From Chlamydoabsidia padenii (Eukaryota > Mucoromycota > Mucoromycetes > Mucorales > Cunninghamellaceae): DNA of 64,000 nt. Positions 24,531-34,407 of this stretch are shown in pieces (positions within the stretch are counted from its first letter, which is position 1; every line of letters begins with the position of its first letter). Location: NCBI GenBank assembly GCA_025330725.1, contig JAIWND010000028.1, forward strand, positions 297,150 through 361,149. Direction: 5' to 3'. The notes below the pieces were generated by a model, which was given only the letters and a program-made list of their open reading frames with translations, ran no database searches and was not told the DNA's origin. The position numbers and the translations under genes were made by a program.

Positions 24531-26269
24531 CTAAAATGAAGGATCGAACCCAAAATCACCACGAGGATAAGCCTGTTGTTCTTGGTCCACCACCTTGTTA
24601 CTATTGCTATTTTGAGGCTTGATAAACAAAGGATTCTTGCTAAAGGACAAACGAATACCACCCTTGACCGAATTTGAGAGACAATGACCTTGTAGATCGG
24701 TCATACATTGGGTCGCATACATGATGTCGTCAAATTCCACAAAACACATTGGACCCTGTGACTTTGTGCGGAAGTACATGCGTTTATATCCTGCACATTT
24801 GGAGAATAACTGGCGTAATTCGTCTTCAACTGTGTTGGCAGGTGGCAAGTTACCGACATAAAGTGTATTGCAGGGTGGATTCTGATCAGCTAGATTGTTG
24901 TTGTTGGTGTTGTTGGTGTTATTGTTAGTGTTATTTCGAGAAGCAGTCATCATCATCATTGTCATCATATTATTCATAAACCCATTACCCGAAGTACTGG
25001 AAATATTGTTGAGGTTATTACTGGATTCATTGACGGGCATAAGAGGACGTGAAGGCATCATCATGAGACTGTTGGATCTTTGTGGTGGTGAGGTAGGTGA
25101 GCCTAGACTAGAATAATCGGTTCGTAGGCCACCCAGACTGGTTCCAAAGCTGTCGTTGATTGATAAAGATCCAAAGGAGAGATCATCAGAGAAGTAAGAG
25201 CCGATATGATCAGCAGGTACAGGTGAGGATTTAGACATATAGTTGAATGGATCTAACGAATTATCTTCATGACCAGATCTTGTGTTGATCTTGTTATGTT
25301 GATGTTGTTGTTGCTGTTGCTGTTTTAACGACATGCGGTTGGTGAATGATGTATTAGAGGAGATACTTGCTCTGGGTGCAAATCCTAAACCATTGTTGTT
25401 GTTATTAGCCCTGCCATCAATGGAGTAAGACCTGAAGCCAAAAAGGTTAATGTTATCGTTGAATAAGTTATTGTTGTTATTGTTGTTGTTGTTGTTGTTA
25501 TAAGACTGCTGTTGTTGATGTACCAATGTGAATGGGTCTGACTTGTAATCAATCATGGGTGAGAACAAGTCGCTGGGCAAAGGTGAGAAGTTGAAGGGTT
25601 CATCAGAATAACCAGGTACCATGTTCTTGTTGTTGATAGAAACTGATTCCAAGAGCGAAGATGTTGTATCGGTAGGTGGTATAATTGATTTCCGCTTCAC
25701 ATGGAGATTCTTTTTTGCCATTTCCGCCTTGAGAACCAATCCTTTATCCTGATCCACCTTTTTGCCACTGATCACCTCCACAGCTTCCAAGGCTTCCAAC
25801 CGAGTCCGGAATTTCGCAAACCCAATCTAAAAGAAGGTAAATATATATATATAAAGTCAGTATGCTTTTCAGTTCATATTATTAATTTGCTTACCATTTG
25901 TTTTTTACCATTAAGAGGAGCACTAGTGTTAGAGTTAGTAGTTGTATTTGTATTGATTGTAGCAGAGTCATCATCTTGGTCCTTGGAATACCATTGGAGT
26001 GAGGATGCTTCAAACCCGGGAGAAAACATAAACATGTTTTGGAATTCACGTTCTTGCATATCTTCAGGAAAGCCAACCACAAAGATAGTAGTTACTTGTT
26101 CTTGACCACCAAGTAAGCCATTAGTATTGTCGTGAAGAGAAGAATAGTTGTTAGTTGGATTATTATAAACAAAGGAAGAAGTAGGGGCAGGGGAAGAAGA
26201 CAATGGATGTGTACTACGCATGTCGTTTATAAAAGAAGGATAAGGAAGGGAGGAAGCTTCACCCACCAT
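24531..26269 (-). CDS. Whi3-like RNA-binding protein with C-terminal RRM
   Basis: Two exons, 26269-25895 and 25826-24531; 556 aa. Whi3-type proteins bind cyclin and polarity mRNAs and form condensates through Gln-rich tracts. The N-terminal half has an RRM-like fold with [20 protein letters not shown] (about residue 57) and, across the intron, [20 protein letters not shown]. The middle is Asn/Gln/Ser-rich, including runs of Asn, Gln and Met. The C-terminal RRM (about residues 441-525) has [39 protein letters not shown] and [13 protein letters not shown], which is the diagnostic Whi3/Nrd1-type end. The chosen ATG follows a 5' flank containing a 47-nt homopolymer; an upstream in-frame ATG would add a run of Phe coded by that tract and is unlikely. 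Confidence 0.9.
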
Positions 26270-26349
26270 TATATCAATATATATAAAAAGTGGAAGAAGA
26301 ACAAGAAGAAGAATGAAGAAATAAAAAATGTGGAAGAGAGAAGAAGAAG

Positions 26350-26398
<49 letters not shown>

Positions 26399-26962
26399 AA
26401 AAAGAGGCAAATATTTTGGTGTAACCAACTATTTTCAAATGCCGCACCTAGCTCATCTATTGAACCAACAGGGCAAAAACCAAGCACATCATCACTATCT
26501 TCTTCATTGTGATCAACCCAATACCTATACATATAAATATGTTTCCATAGTGAGTTGAATGCATTGACACTGAGCTATGGCATGTTCATAATATTGAGTG
26601 GTTGCATAGAATGACTATATCATCAAGTGAAGGATCAAGGTAAAAATGATATGCATGTACGAGTTTAAACACCAACCTCTTACTAATATCCATATTCTCA
26701 TCTATGGCCAATACCAAGTATTCCCACTTGACCGTCTGTCGCCGTGCCTGGATTTTCCCTCTTTTTTTTTTTTTTTCTTCCCGTAATTTAAATCCCGCCT
26801 TTCTTCCTCTCTCCATTCGCAATTTCTTTTTTTCTTTTTCTTCTCCTCTTTACCCTTTGAATTCCATAACTCTGATAATTTAGACCACCCTATACTTTAT
26901 GAAAGGTAAAATTTATATTACAAACTATCTGGCGATGAATCTGATACTAACATATAATCTTA
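26270..26962. promoter_or_regulatory. Divergent promoter region between Whi3-like and GATA genes
   Basis: Divergent intergenic region. A 47-nt A run (26350-26396) lies about 80 bp upstream of the Whi3-like start. TTTTCAAATGCCGC at 26432-26445 faces that gene, and TTTAAATCCCGCC at 26787-26799 lies 165 bp before the GATA start, so each divergent gene has its own copy of the recurrent element. No gene is seen between them. Confidence 0.5.
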
Positions 26963-28361
26963 ATGAAACAGACAGGTGACCGCACAGATATTATGGCTCC
27001 TATTGTATTAAAAATCAAGGATAATGGCAAGTCATTCTCTCCATTTGCTCATATGGCTTCAGAAGGTGAAGACTTATCCAAGACCTGGCGGGTGTGTACT
27101 AAAATTAAGGATTCTCTCGAAAATGGATCTCGTTTGGAAAATCTCTCTTGGCGTCTATGGTTTGTGCACAATGTATTGAATGACAACAAAGCAACCCAAC
27201 AAAACGACCTTCAAACGATGGAACGACAAACCTCTTGGGTGAACAACAAGGTACCCTTCGACGGAACGTGTGAAGAACAATGGACCCAACAGCCCCAACC
27301 TCGGCAAAACAATGCCGCGATGAATCCGCTGATGATGGAAGAGTTTGTGCTTCATCAATATACCTCTGATCAAGCATGTGACCAAGTCGTACAACTGGAT
27401 AATACACTGGTCAATAATGATTTGTTTGGTGGATTCAACAAGACTATGATAATAGATGACTCGACTGGGCAACCAATAGATATCACCAATTATGCAACGC
27501 CCAGTAACAAACCTTTTGATCATCACTTTTACGATCCACACGTAACACAGATACCTCTCAGCCAATCATCCTCTTATATCCCAACACTCGATGATATCCT
27601 CGACTTTTACAATGCTTCTCATAACAACAAACTCTTGTCAACTTTACCTCCCCAAACATTAGCATCAGCTGAACGCCTTTTATCACCCGTTCATCAAATA
27701 GAACATACAGCAACAAATTATCAACACCAGCATATATCAACCGGTATCCTAGAGAATAATGGCTTGCTCACCACTGATCAACGACAGGCACCATTTATAA
27801 CAAAACCCACCATCATCAAAAGTACACCTTCAGAAGGGCAGGTACCTATCTGTAGTAACTGTGAAGCAACATCAACTCCGATTTGGCGCAGATCATCCAA
27901 CGACAATTTACTTTGTAATGCCTGTGGTCTCTAGTAAGTTAATTAATAATGTATATCTATAAACACCAGACTGTACCTAACCTTTTGTTTCTGCTCTAGT
28001 TGGAAGTTACATAAAGTACCACGACCCAAGTATTTGAAAACCCACTCGATGATAAAGGACTGGCGAATGGAAGATGGACAAAGAGCGATTCAACTGGTTT
28101 GCTCGAATTGTGCAACAATGGCTACACCACTTTGGCGTCGGGATCTTGAAGGTCAACCTCTTTGTAATGCATGTGGACTATAGTAAGTAAAAACTTGAGT
28201 TTTGGGATGGATAATGATGACTGATTATTTAAATTTTTGTGATTTATAGTTTAAAGCTACACCATGAAAAAAGGCCATTGTCTATGAAATCAAATGTGAT
28301 CAAGAAACGACAAAGGTGCGACTCGAAACAGCAGATCAGCAAAAACGACACTTCCATATGA
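26963..28361 (+). CDS. GATA-type zinc-finger transcription factor with two fingers
   Basis: Three exons: 26963-27933, 28000-28182, 28250-28361; 421 aa. Near the N-terminus [20 protein letters not shown] then [13 protein letters not shown] is the short domain found in fungal nitrogen-regulatory GATA factors (AreA, Gaf1 and relatives). Two GATA fingers of the C-x2-C-x17-C-x2-C class follow: [18 protein letters not shown] and [18 protein letters not shown], each ending in LCNACGLY then a basic tail ([20 protein letters not shown]). Both fingers are interrupted by an intron at the same place, inside the Tyr codon after CGL (TA|T). Two candidate start ATGs lie in frame (26963 and 26993); the first is used. 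Likely role: control of nitrogen or stress genes; the exact orthologue is not clear because most AreA-type factors have one finger. Confidence 0.9.
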
Positions 28362-28617
28362 TTCCCCTCCCCCTTCTCCTCTCGTTTGGTTTAATATAGA
28401 TAGCAGCTCTACTAGTTGTTTGTACATACTATTGTTTGATTGTAATAAATCGGGTTATTTATAACATGTCATCTTAAACTGGTCTATTTTAAGTGTTTGG
28501 GGTGGGGTGGGGCCTGAAATATTTACCCAGGTAAACCTATTTCTTTCCCCGCAATTTGACTTTTCTTCTTCTTCCTTTATTCATTAGAAATCACCAAATC
28601 TCTGTTATCAGTCAACC

Positions 28618-29914
28618 ATGGCACTTGTAACTTCATTGAATTCAACCTATCAGTTTGACCAAGCTACGAATACCAACTTTTTGGGGAAAACAGAAATTGG
28701 CTCAACTTGCTATACAGGGCTGGCCAGTGTGGTAGGTAATAAAAAGAAATGACAGCTTGATAAGATGACTAACTCTTTTATTGGGGGGGGGATGGATATA
28801 GAAATGGGCGATTGGCAATGTACCAAACGTAAGGAGCAAACAACTGATTATGTCTTACTTCTTTACTAATATGTCTTGTACTATTTTGTTTTTCAGGGCG
28901 GTAATTAGAAAACACACCTTGACAATGACACGTCAAATTGTGAATCTCATTATTGTATTTTATATTGTATAGGCTATGTGGTAAGTCTTATCCTTGACTC
29001 TGTGATGCAACACTATCAACAACGACACCAAAAACATCCGGTTGCTCTCAACTGCTTCTTCTTCGGTAAGACTTTACCTGGGCCTTTTATTGTGGAAATT
29101 GAAGAATTGAAGACTAGTGGGAAAGGATACTGTATCTGTCGGGCTATCCTAAAACAATACAAGGTAAAGTAAAAAAGATGAGCACAAAATGTGATACTTA
29201 CCTTCTTCTCTTCTTATATAGAGCATGGACCAACCCTTGCCTACATCTATTGAAGACTACAAATCGAACGAAACAATCAACAAGGTGCACGGTATCTTTA
29301 CAATGGGCAACATGGAAATAGAAACTGGACGAACAAATTATCACAACAACATCAAGGCGCCTTCTCGTGATCTTATGGTGCCTTACAAGTATACTTATAT
29401 GAGTGAATTTGTTACTTCTCACGTCAATCCATCAACCTTCCCCAAATCCAAAGAAACTGGTCAACCCCTTCTGGGATTTATTGCCGCCGACGACGACAAC
29501 ATCCTGCCTGGTCAACCCGAACTCTCTCAATGTATGTCTTTTTCTGATGGTCGCCCTATTGATCTCAAGTCTCTTGCCTATTGGTCAGATATGTTTATTA
29601 CTCCACCACTTTTACTAGGCCCTATTTATTGGGGTGGTCCTATCTGGTGTCCTACTATGCAACTCGAAATCCAATTCAAGCGGATCCCTACTACTAAACA
29701 AATCCTATGTCATTTCAATGTGCCACATATCATTAATAATCGATTTGATCTGGATGGTGAATTGTTCGATTCCGATGGTAATATCTTGGCCGTAACAAAG
29801 TAAGTGAACATGAAAAAGAAAAAAAGGTGGATGGTGGACTAATTACCTTTTATGTTTGACAGGCATCAATGTCTGGTGGTTGATTGGAGTCGAAACGTAG
29901 GATCCAAATTGTAA
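28618..29914 (+). CDS. Acyl-CoA thioesterase-like (TesB-type hot-dog) protein
   Basis: Six exons: 28618-28731, 28802-28828, 28897-28900, 28973-29163, 29222-29799, 29863-29914; 321 aa. The N-terminal hot-dog fold is recognised from KWAIGNVPNGGYVVSLILDS followed by HPVALNCFFFGKTLPGPFIV, as in fungal thioesterase-superfamily proteins of the TesB/4HBT_3 type. The second half (AYWSDMFITPPLLLGP, LEIQFKRIPT, DSDGNILAVTKHQCLVVDW) fits the second hot-dog repeat. Exon 3 is a 4-nt micro-exon (GGCG) flanked by TTTTTCAG and GTAATT; without it the frame breaks exactly inside the conserved NGGY motif. Exon 2 is only 27 nt. Substrate cannot be told from sequence. Confidence 0.85.
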
Positions 29915-31590
29915 AATAGAATAGTAACTCCTCCCCATAGATAATACATACTATTGGAATAGTAACGTTTATAACATGTCTCATTCTAATAAAAAAAATG
30001 TACTTTTATTGTCCCAACATATCTTGACCATCACACCTACTACAATCCAATCACTCCTCGACTGGCGATTATAACCACCAGCATAAATATCTTGAATCTC
30101 TTTTTTTTTTTTTTTTTTTTTTTTTCTCAATATAACGGGCAATCGACAACAAGGTTTGGATCAGGACGATGAACAAAGTGGTGATAGTCTCTGGCATTCT
30201 ATATCGCTCTTCCCTTCTTCATTCACATAATTTAGGCTCTCTTTTCATCAACCCTCCTCCTTCTCACTATAGTATAGAAATGATTCTCGTTTTTAATTGG
30301 ATGTAATAAAAAAATCATATGAAGCACTTTATACATAGGACTTTGTGATAAACGAAAAAGCATTGGGTAGTTGATTATCTGTTGGCCTAATACATATGAT
30401 AGGAATGAATGATACTGGATGACCCAACTCTTCGCTCAACCTTTTATTTTCCTCGAGCTGGCCTGATTTCTACGCCCAACATATTCCCCTACCCAAAGTC
30501 GGGATTTACATTTCAAAATCAGAATCTGCATGAATTTCTTGATTTAGACGAACCCCCTTTCACGGTCTGAGCTAGTCTACACAACGAGCAATTTACGTTT
30601 GAAAAAAAAAAATCCAAAGTCTTTTTACCCGAATTGACCTGATTTCTACTTCCAACTCTTCGCCCAGCCTTTTCTCTTCCGAGCTGGCCTAATTTCTACT
30701 CCCAACCTCATGCCCAATCTTTCCCCAAAAAAAAGTGATATCGACCACGCGCTCTCAGGATAGTATTCAAATGGTAATGGAAAGATCCACATCAAATCCA
30801 TTCTGTTATTTTTTTAATTTTGGCCCGGAACATGGTTTGATCACTATTGGGGAATTGTCAGGCGCACGGGATCTTGGTAAGAGCTATACTCGCTCCAATT
30901 GTCCACGGATGCTAATAATTAAAGTGGCGATGTGGACATTTTAGTCTATTTCCAACAAACTTTACATAATGGCCATTGTACCAAGTCCACTGTATGGAGC
31001 AATATAGCCTGAAGATCGTTTTAGCCTGACTTTTCTAAAAATAAAAATAAAAAGTTGCAGAACGAAAAATTGACACACAAGACCAAACTCATTTCACAAC
31101 CCGCTTACTCTCGCCTTGAATCTTGGGAGAGCTTTACTGCCTTAATGGACAAGTGACCCTCATGACAAAAGTAACCATGAGCATTCCTTAGCCTATTTCC
31201 AACATAGTTTACATAATGGTCATTGTGCCAAGTATCTTGTGTCGGGCAATCCAGACTTGTGATGACTTTTACCTGTCCTTTGCTAGAAGGATTCATGTTC
31301 AAAAAGCGGTGTTTGAAAGCAAAAAAAAAAAAAGAGAGAGACAAAAAAAAAAAAGTCCACTGAGGTGGACTTTCTAAAATATAAACTTTTAATCTTCTTC
31401 TTCTTCCCTCCTTTCTCTTTTTCCTCTTATTTACTCACCTTTCACATGGCATTATGACTGTACTGTATCATTGACGATGGATTGAAAAACTACTGATTAC
31501 AAGCCAACTTTCGCCAACTACCACCACTTACAACGAATATACAACTTTAGCACAAATATGAAACTCACGATGGTTGGGAACGGATAGGCG
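29915..31590. repeat. Repeat-rich region: dispersed 240-bp repeat and duplicated segments
   Basis: Three repeat types occur. Positions 30126-30370 match 32505-32760 (shared words include AACGGGCAATC, GGTTTGGATC and CATAGGACTTTGTGATAAACG). Positions 30425-30495 and 30633-30725 share GCTGGCCT-ATTTCTAC-CCCAAC. Positions 30860-31300 contain two units, offset about 247 bp, of the repeat also at 1-395. A 25-nt T run is at 30101-30125. A GTCGGGATTT copy is at about 30500. No gene is supported. Confidence 0.6.
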
Positions 31591-32499
31591 AAGATGAACA
31601 AAAGCGGTGACGAACCAACTGACTCTGTGGTAATGGGTATATTTGACTAATGGAGATGAATCTCTAACGGAGGGAAAGAGGATGGTAATGTGAAACTGTC
31701 TGCACCCTTCATTAAGACTTTGATACTTATACTTTTGCTTCTCTCTTCGTCTTTCTTCATGTTTAGGTAGAATTGTTACATACTAACTCCTTGTGTATGG
31801 ACTATGTACTGGTGATGGACAAACTAGGGGAAAAGGTAAAGCAATCAAACAACAGGGGAACAAATAGGAGGTGCTGTAAAATGGGTCAACAGCTTCATTA
31901 AGGCTCTGATACTGATACCTTTCTTTTCTCTCTCTGTTTAGGTGAATAGGTGACCCAAATACCAGCAAACGTAAGCAACAACTTGGATGACTGATCATCT
32001 ATTTACCTGGATCGACGTACATGATGACAATTGTGTGTATCAATGAACAGCAAAGCAACGGCTCACGGGCAACCAGTTACATACATCAGCGATCAGCAAT
32101 CATCAACCCTTCATCTACCATTATATCTATGATTTTTCGGCGTACAGCTTCTACATACCCTTAGCAAATAGACTCTACTGGCCTGACGAATGGACATATG
32201 GGACATATATCAACCATCAACAATATCAACACAAAATCTCTCGGCTTCATGAATATCTTATCAAAAACTCGGCCTCGAAGGATCTGGAAATGGGTTATCT
32301 TCCCATCAAAATCAATATCTCAAATGAAGTATGGGCTGGGCTGGCAATCACAATCACAATTACCAACGAAATGATGATGATTGGCAAATGGCAATTGAAT
32401 GGCAACTTGAATGGTTTTGGCTGGATCAGTAGTGCTACTCCCCCCCCCCCATCATATGCTGGATTGGGTGATGTTCAACAAGATGATTCAGACAGTTAA
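31591..32499 (+). CDS. Possible gene or gene remnant, unrecognised
   Basis: Several coding-looking pieces lie in order on the plus strand. About 31594-31629 reads MNKSGDEPTDSV before a GTAATG donor; 31769-31837, after a TGTTTAG acceptor, reads VELLHTNSLCMDYVLVMDKL-GEK before GTAAAG; a 21-nt piece reads VTQIPAN before GTAAGC near 31970. A last frame open from 32047 to the stop at 32497 includes LYWPDEWTYGTYINHQQYQH and SNEVWAGLAITITITNEMMM. I could not join the middle pieces to the last one in a consistent frame, so this is either a mis-modelled gene or a decayed copy. The two intron ends before VELLHTN and before VTQIPAN are duplicates of each other. No family is recognised. Confidence 0.35.
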
Positions 32500-33029
32500 T
32501 TCTTTCCAACAACGGGCAATCAACGACATGGTTTGGATCGGACCATAACAAAGTAATGGTAGTCCCTGGCTTTATTTATCTCTCTTCCCCTATTCACACA
32601 CGTAGTTTAGTCTCCTTTTTAACATTACTTCCTCTATCTCATCATAATATAGATATGAATTAGAATAGAAATACTTTGTGTTTTAACTGAAAAGTAATAA
32701 AAAAACATATGTAACACTTTATACATAGGACTTTGTGATAAACGTAAAAGTATTGGGCAAAGAGTTGGGCGTAGATTTCAGGTGAGTTCTGGGGGGCTAA
32801 GTGTTGGACGTAGAGTGTTGGTGCTTGGATTCTGCGGTAAAGTATGATCACAATTATCGAAACGGTCGTCCAATCTATATGTGAGATTCCAACGATGTAC
32901 GTTTTTGTACATAGAATTCGAAGACAATATGGATAGACCAAAAGTTTTTTAAAAAATAAAATAAAATGATGACTACATTGGTTTTTTATTGTTTATGTAT
33001 GTTTAACTAAAGGAAATTATTTATATAAA
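32500..33029. repeat. Duplicated segment (second copy of 30126-30370)
   Basis: About 32505-32760 repeats 30126-30370 with roughly 75-80% identity by eye. It follows the stop codon of the uncertain gene directly, so it may be its 3' flank. The rest is AT-rich 3' flank of the methyltransferase gene. Confidence 0.55.
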
Positions 33030-34308
33030 CTAATAAGAGTGATCTTGTCCACGCTGTTTTGCGACGTCAGTAAGAGGGACATACATTACGCCCATAATTT
33101 TTGTTTCTTCTACCGTTCCGTCTGCCTTCTTGTCGTAGACCATGATGCATTGTTCGGATGTGCCAATTGGAGCAAAGAGCCTAAAAATGAGGCGGGGTGG
33201 ATGTTAGTTGATAGACATAATCCCTTGCATCCCATACGAATACAATAATGTTTTTTATTTACCTTCCCGGAGCTTTCAATTGTGCGATCAGATTTGTAGG
33301 TTTCGATTCTGCTGCTGCGCCAACATGACTGTTCAAGCCATCCATTCAATCAATCGATAGAGTATAGTCGATCGTGTATAGAGAGAGAGGAGTTAGATAT
33401 ACATGGCCCTTTTTTTTTCTTTACTTACATGCAGTCAAATGGAGCTTCGGAAGGGTAACCTAATCGACCGTCGCCTACTATAAATTCCACCTGACCAGAT
33501 GCTATCCAATGTCCATGTTGTTTTTTCATGTTCCGGTCTGATAAGGTCACTAACTCTTGAATATGTTCTATACCAATTACTTTTCCACCAGATCCAACCT
33601 TGGGATCAGCCACAATACACATTGGAATAATAAATAATAAATGAAACAGTTAGTATGAAGATTCCCCGCCCATAGAAGTAACGATTTACCATTTCCGATA
33701 TGCAGGCTGTTAAATAGCCAGAACCAGAGCCAACATCCAGTGCTTGATACCATAGAATAAGATAAAAAGTGTAATTATTAGCGCAAATCATTTGATATAT
33801 TGTTATCGACTATTTACCTTTCATATTCGGCTGAAGGTACTCCTCCAAGTGTTCCAAGGCGTAAGCATGCATATGACTTTTAAGGTCAATAAATAATCGT
33901 GAATGAAAGAAGATTGATTGTTAGTGTGAGTTCGGTGTCTACCTGGTGAGTAGCTACACTTACGGGGCTGATATGGTTGCGCCGTATGAGATGGACTGTG
34001 GGGCATCTTCGTAGGCATATCGTGGGCAAAAATCTTTTCTATAGATTATCAAGTAAAACAGTAGAATAGTAAAGTATTAGTATAGCGATATAGTTCCATG
34101 TCTTTTTTTACCTGTCAATCTTCTTCATCACTTCGTATACCCTTGGAGTCTTGATTATGTTCGCCTTTTTCAAATTGTCCACAAGTTCCAGATTCGACAT
34201 TCCTGTTCCAGTTGTTGTTGGTAAAACAAAGATGACAAGTAATTATAAAGTTGGTCAAGTATGATAAGATATTGGGATACGTTTCTTACCAGTACAACGC
34301 CAGGCCAT
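33030..34308 (-). CDS. Protein-L-isoaspartate O-methyltransferase (PIMT)
   Basis: Repairs isoaspartyl residues in aged proteins using S-adenosylmethionine, mainly in the cytosol. Eight exons: 34308-34290, 34202-34112, 34038-33964, 33876-33818, 33742-33690, 33598-33429, 33328-33263, 33180-33030; 227 aa, the normal length. Motifs: DRKDFCPRYAYEDAPQSI then SYGATISAPHMHA (PIMT-specific pre-region), ALDVGSGSGYLTACISEM (SAM motif I), GKVIGIEHI, VEFIVGDGRLGYP and FDCIHVGAAAE (post-I and II), and APIGTSEQCIMVYDK near the C-terminus. The first exon is only 19 nt. The acceptor of exon 6 is CCCAAG at 33600-33599 rather than an earlier position; this gives EMVGSGGKVIG, as in the family. A 50-nt A run lies just upstream of the start. 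Confidence 0.93.
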
Positions 34309-34354
34309 TTTGATTTAATATACACCAATAGAATATAAAAGCGAAAGAGTCATA

Positions 34355-34407
<53 letters not shown>

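Noticed and set aside
25874..26428. N-terminal extension of the Whi3-like protein with a long Phe run
   Set aside because: The Phe run is translated from the 47-nt homopolymer in the 5' flank; the Met at 26269 is a better start.
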